The notes beneath the pieces are model-generated. The model saw only the letters and a program-made list of their open reading frames with translations, ran no database searches and was not told where the DNA came from. Shown in pieces: positions 41,259-49,499 of a stretch of 64,000 nt of DNA; positions within the stretch are counted from its first letter, which is position 1; the number at the start of each line of letters is the position of its first letter. The position numbers and the translations under genes were made by a program. Source of the stretch: Bacteroidetes bacterium UBA4416 (GTDB lineage: Bacteria > Bacteroidota > Bacteroidia > B-17B0 > Aurantibacillaceae); assembly GCA_002390745.1 (NCBI GenBank), contig DGQK01000007.1:1-64000 (forward strand), given 5' to 3'.

Positions 41259-42935
41259 ATGGCTAAAGCAACAACCCAACGTACGACTGTTTCCAGCACT
41301 TCAGCTAACGTGTTTGATAAATTAGACACCTGGGGAGAAAAGAATCATACAAAGCTTTTAGCAACCTTCCTGATCCTTTCCCTGTTCTTTTCTTTCATCC
41401 TCTTCAATGCCAGGATCAGCGAGGCTCATGATGATGCCCTTTACCTCGAAGGCGGCTGGCGCTATGTTCATGAGTTCCCGAAATTCTTCTATACTCAAAA
41501 TGCACCTTTATATGTTATGTTCCTCGGCCTTATGATCAAGATCTTCGGCTTCAAACTACTGCTTTTCAAGGTTTTCAATGTGATCTTTAATTTCTTTGCC
41601 GTTTTCTTTTTCTATAAAGCCTTTTACAAGCGCATTCCATTTGCCGTATTCATCCCGGTAATGGTGTTTGTGAGCTGCAACCACCTCATCCAGTATTTTG
41701 CCAGCATGACCTTTACGGAAGCGTTTTATCTTTTCCTACAGTCCTTGTTCTTCTATTATTTTGTGAAGCTCTACGATGCCTTAAACGCTGATCCTAACCC
41801 TAAACATCATATCAAATTATGGCTGATGCTGGGCTTATTCACCTTCCTGATTGCGGCCTGCAAAAGCGTGGCTATTGTCGCAGTGCCAAGCCTGATCCTC
41901 TTCTTCCTGATCGAAAAACAATGGAAGAACGCAGCCTTCTCCCTCGGGGCGTTCCTGGTATTTAAGATTCCTTACGAGCTGTTGGTAAAGCTGGTGTGGG
42001 GCTCCCAAAACCAGTTCAGCGGGCAGAGTAAGATCTTATTGCTGAAAGATCCCTACGATAAGGCGTTGGGCAACGAGGACTTTGCGGGCTTCGTCACCCG
42101 CTTTATTGATAACTGCAACCTGTACCTGAGCAAACGTTTTTTTCAGCTCCTAGGCTTCAGAGATGAGAACTCTCTGGAGGTATATGGTTTTCTCGCCTTC
42201 CTGGTGATTGCCGTCATGCTGGCTGCCCTGTTCTATGTATTCAGGCATAAGAACAAACCCCTTGTATTTTTCGGTCTGTTTACCGGCGCCCAGCTCCTCC
42301 TGTCTTTTGTTATTCTCCAGGCCCGCTGGGACCAACCGAGGATCGTCCTCATCTGTATGCCGGTGATGCTCATCCTCATCTATTTTCTTTTTTATAAAAC
42401 GGTATACAAATACAGCATGGGTCGGAGCATCTACATGGTGCTCGTCGGCATTGTCTGTATTTCCATCCTGCTCTCTTCTTTCAAGCGCGGCAGCAAGAAT
42501 ATCCCGATCGTGAAGAAGAACCTGGCCGGCGATATGTACTACGGCTATACGCCCGACTGGCAGAATTTCCTGAAATGCAGCAAATGGTGCGCCGACAGCC
42601 TGCCTGCCAATACACTGGTGGCCAGCCGCAAAGCGCCGATGAGCTTCGTGTACAGCAACGGAAAAAAATTCTTCCCGATCTACAGTGTGATCAAGAAGGA
42701 TTCGCTTACCAACCAATCGAACCCCGACAGCGCCCTGGCCTTTTTCAGGAAGGAAGGCGTGACGCATATCATGCTGGGCAGCCTCCGCATCGATCCGAAT
42801 GTCAATTCAGGGCAGATCATCAATACGGTACATAACATCGTACAGCCTATCATGCAAAAATATCCGGATAAGCTGAAACTCATTCATACCGAAGGGCTCA
42901 GCGAACAAAGTTACCTGCTTGAAATCACCAAATAA
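41259..42935 (+). CDS. GT-C type membrane glycosyltransferase (ArnT/PMT-like)
   Basis: A 558-residue inner-membrane protein with about 11-12 membrane helices followed by a 140-residue soluble C-terminal domain. The first periplasmic loop carries ARISEAHDDALYLEGG; the acidic Asp-Asp there is the catalytic signature of GT-C enzymes that use polyprenyl-phosphate sugars. Its short soluble tail (SNPDSALAFFRKEGVTHIMLG) is also seen in this family. It is followed directly by a FkbM methyltransferase with no gap, then by a second methyltransferase, so the operon likely modifies a glycan or lipid on the periplasmic side. The acceptor is unknown. Confidence 0.82.
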   Translation: MAKATTQRTTVSSTSANVFDKLDTWGEKNHTKLLATFLILSLFFSFILFNARISEAHDDALYLEGGWRYVHEFPKFFYTQNAPLYVMFLGLMIKIFGFKLLLFKVFNVIFNFFAVFFFYKAFYKRIPFAVFIPVMVFVSCNHLIQYFASMTFTEAFYLFLQSLFFYYFVKLYDALNADPNPKHHIKLWLMLGLFTFLIAACKSVAIVAVPSLILFFLIEKQWKNAAFSLGAFLVFKIPYELLVKLVWGSQNQFSGQSKILLLKDPYDKALGNEDFAGFVTRFIDNCNLYLSKRFFQLLGFRDENSLEVYGFLAFLVIAVMLAALFYVFRHKNKPLVFFGLFTGAQLLLSFVILQARWDQPRIVLICMPVMLILIYFLFYKTVYKYSMGRSIYMVLVGIVCISILLSSFKRGSKNIPIVKKNLAGDMYYGYTPDWQNFLKCSKWCADSLPANTLVASRKAPMSFVYSNGKKFFPIYSVIKKDSLTNQSNPDSALAFFRKEGVTHIMLGSLRIDPNVNSGQIINTVHNIVQPIMQKYPDKLKLIHTEGLSEQSYLLEITK

Positions 42936-43679
42936 ATGGCTCAATCTCTCAGTATATCCCTTGGCAATTTTTTGTATAAGAGCTGTTTCCCTCTGTACAA
43001 GATCATGTACAAATCGTTCAAGAACAGGCAGGATGCGTTTGAGATCTCGCTGATGAAAAAGTACATCGCTCCCGGGGATACCGTGCTGGACATCGGCGCC
43101 AACATCGGTTTCTATGCGGAGATCCTGTCGGGCTGCGTGGGGAACAAAGGCCGGGTACACTGCTTCGAGCCGGATGCAACCAACTTCAGGCACCTGAAAG
43201 CGCGTTGTGCAGCTTTGCCGAATGTGAGCATCAACAACAAAGCGGTGGCAGACAGCACCAAGACCTTAAAGATCTACACCTCCAAACAACTGAATGTAGA
43301 CCACCGCACCTACAAGCCGGATGACTACGACCAGGAAATTGACATCGACGCGGTAGCCATCGATGATTATCTGCAGGGAGCTTCCGTCAATTTCATTAAA
43401 ATGGACATCCAGGGCTTTGAGATGAGCGCTGTAAAAGGCATGGTCAAAACCCTGCAAAGCCCCAACCTGAAAATGCTCTCCGAGTTCTGGCCATACGGCA
43501 TGCGCAAAGCGGGCACTAATGTGCTGGACTATTATACTTTCCTGAAGCAGGCGGGTTTTTTCATTTACCTCATCGAAAATAACGAGCTGAAAGAACTGGC
43601 TGAGGAAACCGTTAAAAGCCTGATCGATCTTCCGGAAAGTACTTATATGAATATTTTTGTCAGCAAGCAACGTGTTTAA
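42936..43679 (+). CDS. FkbM family methyltransferase
   Basis: A 247-residue SAM-dependent methyltransferase. Motif I VLDIGANIGFYAEIL (about residues 50-64), HCFEPDATNFRHL, the central IDDYLQGASVNFIKMDIQGFEMSAVKGM (FkbM core, about 140-167) and the end region LLSE-like are typical. FkbM enzymes mostly O-methylate sugars or polyketides. It starts immediately at the end of the glycosyltransferase gene and overlaps the next methyltransferase gene, so it acts in the same pathway. Confidence 0.9.
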   Translation: MAQSLSISLGNFLYKSCFPLYKIMYKSFKNRQDAFEISLMKKYIAPGDTVLDIGANIGFYAEILSGCVGNKGRVHCFEPDATNFRHLKARCAALPNVSINNKAVADSTKTLKIYTSKQLNVDHRTYKPDDYDQEIDIDAVAIDDYLQGASVNFIKMDIQGFEMSAVKGMVKTLQSPNLKMLSEFWPYGMRKAGTNVLDYYTFLKQAGFFIYLIENNELKELAEETVKSLIDLPESTYMNIFVSKQRV

Positions 43680-44424
43680 AAAATACACCATACCCTTTGA
43701 CCTCGACGATCCGCGCGCCACATTGGCTCACCGGGACATCATTTTACAAAAGCCTTTTCTGAAGCGCCTGTACACGGAATGGTACCAGGAATTCATCAGC
43801 GTTTCCAAATCTGTCGGCAAAGGCATTTACCTGGAGATAGGCTCGGGTGGCGGCTTTCTGAAAGAGGTGTTTCCTGAGGTCGTGACGTCCGACATCCTCG
43901 ATCTTCCGGTTGTGGATAAGGTATTCAGCGCCGAAGAGATGCCGTACAAAGAGCATGAGCTGGGCTGCATCATGATGCTGAATGTGTTTCATCATATCCC
44001 AAGGCCTTACTTATTTTTGAAAGAAGCGCAACGTACTTTAGTGAAAGGGGGAAAGATCATCATGATCGAGCCTGCCAACTCCAACCTGGGACGTTTCATT
44101 TACAAGCGTTTTCATCACGAGCCTTTTGAAGAGGCAGGACCGAGAGAGATCACAGCCGGCAACCCTTTAAGCAACTCCAACCAGGCCCTGCCTCACATCT
44201 ATTTTGAAAGGGACCTTGAGCTCTTTGCCAAAGAATTCCCTTCCCTAAAGATCAAGCGCATTAAGTACCATACGCCTTTTATGTATGTACTGAGCGGCGG
44301 CGTATCGCGCAGTGCCATGCTGCCCTACTTCCTCTACCCTGTTGCCAAAGGCTTCGAATGGCTATTGCAGCCTCTTAGCAAAAAGCTGGGCTTGTTCTGT
44401 ACTATAGAAATTGAAAAAGTGTGA
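43672..44424 (+). CDS. class I SAM-dependent methyltransferase
   Basis: A 250-residue methyltransferase with motif I YLEIGSGGGFLKEVFP, post-I SDILDLP, motif II LGCIMMLNVFHHIP and motif III GGKIIMIEPANS. No ATG is available. The frame can start at GTG 43672 (8 nt inside the FkbM gene) or at TTG 43657. The GTG gives VFKKYTIPFDLDDP as N terminus and I prefer it. An exact -7 box (TATTTTTG, 43652-43659) occurs here within the FkbM coding sequence, possibly an internal promoter. It is the third gene of the glycosyltransferase operon. No terminator is apparent after it. Confidence 0.86.
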   Translation: MFKKYTIPFDLDDPRATLAHRDIILQKPFLKRLYTEWYQEFISVSKSVGKGIYLEIGSGGGFLKEVFPEVVTSDILDLPVVDKVFSAEEMPYKEHELGCIMMLNVFHHIPRPYLFLKEAQRTLVKGGKIIMIEPANSNLGRFIYKRFHHEPFEEAGPREITAGNPLSNSNQALPHIYFERDLELFAKEFPSLKIKRIKYHTPFMYVLSGGVSRSAMLPYFLYPVAKGFEWLLQPLSKKLGLFCTIEIEKV

Positions 44425-45135
44425 TCTGAGTAACGGGCACAGCACTTTTGGAAATTAGCTCCTTTGTCGTAATATCAACTTACGAGGTAAGCCCGTTGAA
44501 ACAAAAAGGGGACTGAATGTTTGGCTCCTACGGAGCCAATGCTATTTTCTATCAGGGTAGGTTAATAATATTTTGCTCCTACGGAGCAATGATTTTAAGC
44601 ATTTACCTATGTGTTCTATAGCCCGTAGGGGCTTAACATTAATAAAAAAAACATGTCACTTCTCCGGATCAATAATGACACGCATTTATGTATACGTATC
44701 GCCCTATATAGCCCCGTAGGGGCTTAACATTAATAGAAAAAATAGGTCCAGGATTTTTGTGTGCCGTAGGTACACAATATTTGTTCTGGTAAGCATCTAC
44801 AATAAAAACAACATTTTGCTCCTCGGAGCAATCATGACACGCATTTACGTATCGCCCTATATAGCCCCGTAGGGGCTTAACATTAATAAAAAAATACGCT
44901 CAGAATTTTAGCGTGCCATCACGACGCGTCGTGACGCAACCCTGTTTATATTAGCGAAGCATCCGGCTCTGATGAACCTGCCACAGCTGTACCAATATAA
45001 GATAAAGAACAAGGTGCAGCGATGGTACACGATCATGTTCTCGTTTCCTCATAATCCTAAATCCCTTGGACACTAAAGAGGCAGGATATAAGGCTGCGAA
45101 ATAATGCGCAGAATTTCGCATGTTGCCGCCGCTAT
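44425..45135. repeat. 711-bp intergenic region full of short palindromes and duplicated repeats
   Basis: No gene is supported. Three palindromes share a C-C-T-A-C-G-G / C-C-G-T-A-G-G core: 44521-44539 (TTGGCTCC-TAC-GGAGCCAA), 44573-44589 (TTGCTCC-TAC-GGAGCAA) and 44757-44777 (TTGTGTGCC-GTA-GGTACACAA). A shortened form is at 44816-44831. A longer unit with GCCCCGTAGGGGC followed by TTAACATTAATA occurs three times: 44617-44651 (partial), 44675-44742 and 44834-44893 (both with an extra ACACGCATTTA-GTATCGCCCTATA arm). A perfect 16-bp palindrome TCACGACGCGTCGTGA is at 44919-44934. A further hairpin, TGCGAAAT / ATTTCGCA, is at 45095-45120, next to the symporter stop. Confidence 0.85.
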
Positions 45136-46632
45136 TTATGAAGACAGGGCTACAGCTTGTTTCTGTTTTACCAGCAACAGGCCGCCGGCAGTCACCAGGG
45201 CATTGATCACAATGAGCTCGTTACCCACCTGGTAAGTCGTGTAGGGTGTAATCAGATAATTGGCGAGGAGATAGGTCACCACAGGCGCCAGGATACAAAC
45301 CACGGGCACCATGCGATCGTTGAGGCTGATTTTCGTAAACAAGCCCAGACTGAAAAGGGCGAGCAAAGGCCCGTAGGTATAACCGGCGATCATGAGGATG
45401 GTATCGATGATAGCGCGCTGGTTGAGCAGATCGAAGACAATAATGACCAGCCACATCAGAATGGCAAAGCCTATGTGAATCCAGGTACGGCGCTTCGATT
45501 TTTGTTTTTCGCTTAACTGTTCGCTGCGATCGTACTCCAGTAAGTCCACATAGGTGGACGTGGTGAGCGTGGTGAGCACGCTATCGGCGCTGCTGAAGGT
45601 AGCGGCCGTGAGTCCGATGATAAAAATCAGGCCTGCAAACATGCCCAGGTGGTTTAAGGCCAGGTTCGGAAATACCTTATCGGTGATCACTTTCCCGGTT
45701 TCAGGATTGGTTGGCAGGGCGATGCCGCTGGCATCGTAATACTGGAACAGCAAGGCCCCCAGGGCGAGGAAGCATACCGTGACGATGACCATCACCACAC
45801 TGAACCAGAAAATATTTTTTTGTGCTTCGCGCAGGCTTTTGCAGCTCAGGTTTTTCTGCATCATATTCTGATCAAGGCCGGTCATGGCTACGGCAATAAA
45901 GATCCCGCCAATGAATTCCTTGAAGAAAAAGCTGGATTTATGCCAGTCCCAGAAAAAGGTATCCGAATAATCCGAGGCCACAATATTGGAAACGGCCTGC
46001 CCAAAGCCAATGTCCATTTTGTTGATGATGACGACAATAGAAATAACCACACCAAGGACCAGGAACAGTGACTGGAAGGTATCTGTCCATACCAGGGTTT
46101 TGATGCCACCTTTATAGGTATATAGGAGCATCAGGGCTAAAATGATGGATACGCTGAGCCAGAAAGGCACATGGAAGGCGGTAATCCTGTCGAACACAAA
46201 AAACTGGATGACCCCGGTAGCCAGGAAGAGGCGGCCCGAAGCACCGAGGATGCGCGACAGAATAAAAAAGAAGGCACCTGCCTTTTGGGTGTGTTTTCCG
46301 AATCGGTTTTCGAGATACGTGTAAATCGAGATCACGTTCATTTTGTAGTAAAGTGGAAGCAATACTTTGGAAATGATAAAATAACCGATGAAATAACCGA
46401 AGACCAGTTGCAGGTAAGAAAAATGAGAGGTACCGATTTTTCCCGGAACAGAAATGTAGGTGACACCGCTCAGGGAATCGCCGATCATACCAAATGCTAC
46501 GGCATACCAGGGAGAAGCTTTATTTCCCAGGAAATAGCTATCCGCTGTAGAGTTTCTGGAGGTAATATAAGCGATCAGCAATAAGCCTCCGAAATACAGG
46601 CAGATGCATAGGATAATCAGGAGTGGTGACAT
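45136..46632 (-). CDS. sodium:solute symporter (SSS family)
   Basis: A 498-residue inner-membrane transporter with about 13 helices. Family landmarks include the N-terminal TSRNSTADSYFLGNKASPWYAVAFGM, the GDSLSGVTYISVPG sodium-site region, MTGLDQNMMQKNLSCKSLREAQKN in the long loop, and AATFSSADSVLTTLTTSTYVDL, whose Ser residues line the second sodium site. The C-terminal loop LEYDRSEQLSEKQKSKRR separates the last helices. The substrate (sugar, amino acid or carboxylate) cannot be judged from sequence. The gene is flanked by repeat-rich DNA and no promoter box is evident. Confidence 0.9.
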   Translation of the reverse strand: MSPLLIILCICLYFGGLLLIAYITSRNSTADSYFLGNKASPWYAVAFGMIGDSLSGVTYISVPGKIGTSHFSYLQLVFGYFIGYFIISKVLLPLYYKMNVISIYTYLENRFGKHTQKAGAFFFILSRILGASGRLFLATGVIQFFVFDRITAFHVPFWLSVSIILALMLLYTYKGGIKTLVWTDTFQSLFLVLGVVISIVVIINKMDIGFGQAVSNIVASDYSDTFFWDWHKSSFFFKEFIGGIFIAVAMTGLDQNMMQKNLSCKSLREAQKNIFWFSVVMVIVTVCFLALGALLFQYYDASGIALPTNPETGKVITDKVFPNLALNHLGMFAGLIFIIGLTAATFSSADSVLTTLTTSTYVDLLEYDRSEQLSEKQKSKRRTWIHIGFAILMWLVIIVFDLLNQRAIIDTILMIAGYTYGPLLALFSLGLFTKISLNDRMVPVVCILAPVVTYLLANYLITPYTTYQVGNELIVINALVTAGGLLLVKQKQAVALSS

Positions 46633-46992
46633 AAAGCCTAAATTACCTGTTTCACTCCTGTCCTATTGCTAAAAAATCAGCTTATTTTAAATACGGAAAG
46701 TTAATATCTTTAGGATGCCGCAGGATAAGGTATCAAGGCCAGGTCGTGAACAGGATAGTTACCATGATCCATCTGTATGTAAGCCATCATTAACGCTACT
46801 CCCGGCGCTTGATCTACAGGTCGGGCACAAGGCGGCTCTGAGCCATTCTCAGCAACATTAGCTCAGCCGCTGACGTTCTAATGTGGTCAGATACAATTTC
46901 TTAATATTTCGCGCCAGGTAAAGATACCTGAACCGTTAGCCAGACATGAGCAGGTTTCTCAAATTTTCACTATCTTGTTGCCAATAAAGTTT
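46633..46992. other. 360-bp intergenic stretch, nothing definite
   Basis: Divergent spacer between the symporter and the N-acyltransferase gene. I see no gene, RNA fold or repeat I would defend. TATCTTTA near 46708 resembles a -7 box with one mismatch. The base composition matches the flanks. Confidence 0.4.
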
Positions 46993-47946
46993 ATGGAAGA
47001 TATTATAGCTAAAATACCTCGTGAATTATTATTGAACGAGCTCAACAAAGATCGTTATGTTCGTAAAACTAACAACGGCGATAATGAGATCTACATCATT
47101 ACCCACAGCGATTCTCCGCACACCATGCGGGAGATCGGCCGCCTGCGTGAAGTGACGTTCCGGCATGCGGGTGGCGGCACCGGCAAATCGGTGGACATCG
47201 ATGAGTTTGACTTAGGCGAGCATCCGTATAAGCAGCTGCTGGTATGGGATCCCCAGGAACAAGAGATCGTAGGCGCGTACCGCTATATCCTCTGCCGGGA
47301 TGCAGAATATCACAACGGCAAAGTACTGCTGGCCACGACCGAGCTCTTCGATTTTTCACCGGAGTTTTACAAAACCTATCTGCCTTATACAATCGAGCTG
47401 GGACGTTCCTTTATTCAGCCGCAATACCAGCCTTCCGAGCAATTCAGAAAAGGCTTGTTCAGCCTTGATAATTTATGGGACGGCCTCGGTGCTATTGTCG
47501 TGGATAATCCCGACATGAAGTACTACTACGGCAAGGTAACCATGTACACCGATTTTAATGTGGAGGCAAGGGATTACATCCTGTCTTTCCTGAAATTTTA
47601 TTTTCCGGACCCGAAAAAGCTTGTTACTCCTATCCATGGCGTTGAGCTAAAAACCGATGTATCCGCTTTCCTGAAAGAGCTGGAAGGAAAAAACTACAAG
47701 GAAGGCCATGCGATCCTCAACAAGCATGTACGCGCCCTGGGGGAGAACATTCCTCCGATGGTAAATGCCTACAGCAATTTATCAAGCACGATGTTGTCTT
47801 TTGGCACTGCCGTTAACCCAACTTTTGGAGGCGTGGAAGAAACAGGCATCCTGGTAACCATTGCCGATATCTATAAAAGCAAGTCCGACAGGCATATTGA
47901 AACCTACATCAAAGAATTGAAAGAGAGAAGCAATAAAAGGGACTGA
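46993..47946 (+). CDS. GNAT-family N-acyltransferase, GlsB/OlsB-like (amino-lipid synthesis)
   Basis: A 317-residue protein of the Acetyltransf_5 type. The segment RLREVTFRHAGGGTGKSVDIDEFD (about residues 45-68), then PYKQLLVWDPQEQEIVGAYRYILC and IELGRSFIQPQYQ, matches the acyl-ACP-dependent N-acyltransferases of Bacteroidota (GlsB of glycine-lipid synthesis, OlsB of ornithine-lipid synthesis). The enzyme would attach a 3-hydroxy-fatty acid to glycine or ornithine. The O-acyltransferase partner (GlsA/OlsA) is not adjacent, although a PlsC-like protein lies at 31558. The ATG at 46993 is used; a TTG six codons earlier is less likely. Confidence 0.85.
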   Translation: MEDIIAKIPRELLLNELNKDRYVRKTNNGDNEIYIITHSDSPHTMREIGRLREVTFRHAGGGTGKSVDIDEFDLGEHPYKQLLVWDPQEQEIVGAYRYILCRDAEYHNGKVLLATTELFDFSPEFYKTYLPYTIELGRSFIQPQYQPSEQFRKGLFSLDNLWDGLGAIVVDNPDMKYYYGKVTMYTDFNVEARDYILSFLKFYFPDPKKLVTPIHGVELKTDVSAFLKELEGKNYKEGHAILNKHVRALGENIPPMVNAYSNLSSTMLSFGTAVNPTFGGVEETGILVTIADIYKSKSDRHIETYIKELKERSNKRD

Positions 47947-48241
47947 AAAGATAGAAGGGACAAAAGGGACTGAAGGGATTGAAAGGACAAAAGGGACTGA
48001 AAAGACGGAAGAGATTGAAGGGACTGAAGGGATGAGAGATTAAAGGAACAAAGATTAAAGCCAAAAGAGTTGAGGAATACCCGGCGGCTTCGGTGCTTCG
48101 AGAGTCTCAGGCACCGAAGCCGAATCTGATCCACCGTACGTCGACTGAGGCTCCCGAAATCAGCGACAGCATGTCAGTTCGAACACAGTCGAGAACAAAT
48201 AGAAAGAACAAACATTAAAAAAAGCGCCAACGCAAGACAAC
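47947..48241. repeat. purine-rich minisatellite-like tract and hairpin before engB
   Basis: From 47947 to about 48055 the sequence is an irregular array of GGGACTGAAGGGA, GGGACAAAAGGGA and GGGATTGAAAGGA steps, like the tract at 19740. It is followed by a perfect 12-bp hairpin CGGCTTCGGTGC / GCACCGAAGCCG (48085-48122) and by a stretch with TCGACTGAGG and CACAGTCGAGAAC. No gene is supported. Confidence 0.7.
48085..48122. repeat. perfect 12-bp inverted repeat
   Basis: CGGCTTCGGTGC (48085-48096) pairs with GCACCGAAGCCG (48111-48122) across a 14-nt loop. No T-run follows on either side, so it is not a typical terminator. Confidence 0.7.
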
Positions 48242-48907
48242 ATGGAAATAAAAAGTGCGAAATTCTTAAAAAGCAGTTCCGATTACAAAGGCTGTCCAAC
48301 ACCCGATAAGCCGGAGTTTGCTTTCATAGGACGAAGCAACGTGGGAAAATCCTCGCTCATCAACATGTTGTGCAACCAGAAGGACCTTGCCAAAACTTCC
48401 TCCAAACCCGGGAAGACTCAGCTCATCAACCATTTCAGCATCAACAGCGATCAATGGTACCTGGTGGATCTTCCGGGCTACGGCTATGCGAAAACGAGCA
48501 AGACCAACCTCGATAAATTCGAAGAGCTCATCAGTAACTATATTACCAGGCGCAAGAACCTGATCAGCGTGATGATCCTCATCGACTCCCGCCTCGAGCT
48601 GCAACCGATCGACGGGCAGTTCATGGAATGGTGCGCGGAAAAAGAAATTCCTTTTTGCCTGGTGTTTACCAAGATCGATAAGCTGGGCAAAAACCAGTGG
48701 GCCAGTAACTTCGCCAAATACAAAAAGCGCTTGACGGACTATTGGGGCGAGGACATTCCGGTGATGATTGCCACCAGTGCCGAAAAGAAACAGGGAAAAG
48801 ACGAAGTATTGAATTACATCGAAGAGAATTTACAGTATTTTATTCCGCCGCCGAGAGGGGCGAAACATACAGAAGAAGAAGACGAAGCATACAATGATGG
48901 TATCTGA
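48242..48907 (+). CDS. engB: ribosome biogenesis GTP-binding protein EngB (YihA/YsxC)
   Basis: A 221-residue cytoplasmic GTPase needed for assembly of the large ribosomal subunit. G1 FIGRSNVGKSSL (P-loop residues 30-38), the PGKTQ switch I Thr, G3 VDLPGYGYAK (75-84), G4 FTKIDKLG (about 143) and G5 ATSAEKKQG are all present. The length is normal. The stop overlaps a small conserved gene by 14 nt, so the two are translationally coupled. Confidence 0.96.
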   Translation: MEIKSAKFLKSSSDYKGCPTPDKPEFAFIGRSNVGKSSLINMLCNQKDLAKTSSKPGKTQLINHFSINSDQWYLVDLPGYGYAKTSKTNLDKFEELISNYITRRKNLISVMILIDSRLELQPIDGQFMEWCAEKEIPFCLVFTKIDKLGKNQWASNFAKYKKRLTDYWGEDIPVMIATSAEKKQGKDEVLNYIEENLQYFIPPPRGAKHTEEEDEAYNDGI

Positions 48908-49229
48908 ATGGCAACAACTGCAGAATAAACTGAAAGAACGCTTTGGCTCAGAGATGGATCATGACGCCATCCTGTTCATGATAGGGCTCCAGGAGCTCGA
49001 TAAGCCTTACCGCAAATATAAAAAAGACGAGAAGCTCGAAGTGATGCACATAGGTGTATGCACAGTGCTGGCTCCTTATGGTTTCTACAAATACAAAGGC
49101 CGCGATGACGATGACTGGCCGCACTGGGAATTGGTAGAAAGCATACCAGCGCTCGACCCCAAGCAGCAAAACAAGCTGATGACCGATGCGCTGATCGAGT
49201 ACTTCAGGAGCACAGGCTTTCTGGATTAA
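48894..49229 (+). CDS. small conserved protein, unknown function
   Basis: A 111-residue acidic and Lys-rich cytoplasmic protein (MMVSEWQQLQNKLKERFG start, then MIGLQELDKPYRKYKKDEKLEVMHIG). It begins with overlapping ATGs at 48894 and 48897, inside the end of engB, and shares that transcript. I do not recognise a named family. The overlap with an essential ribosome-assembly gene suggests a housekeeping role. Confidence 0.72.
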   Translation: MMVSEWQQLQNKLKERFGSEMDHDAILFMIGLQELDKPYRKYKKDEKLEVMHIGVCTVLAPYGFYKYKGRDDDDWPHWELVESIPALDPKQQNKLMTDALIEYFRSTGFLD

Positions 49230-49499
49230 GGAATGATGTAAACTTCACTTCGCATTTACGTATGGAGCAGCCGGAACCCGACCGGCTTTAAATCTATGCT
49301 GCCTGTATTTAAAAAAAAGCTGCTCGAAACCCTCCTCCGCCAGGCTTCAAAAAAGGAATCTATCAATGGTTGAAATACCGTTTTATTGGTAAAATAAATG
49401 GCCAAAGCAAGGGATTCCGGCTTATTTTATCTGTATATTCGAAACGTTAAAATTCACATGAATTTCTTTACTAACACGAGTCTATTAAGCGTTTATACT

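Noticed and set aside
44425..45135. CRISPR array
   Set aside because: The repeats are palindromic, unequal in length and irregularly spaced, and no cas gene is present.
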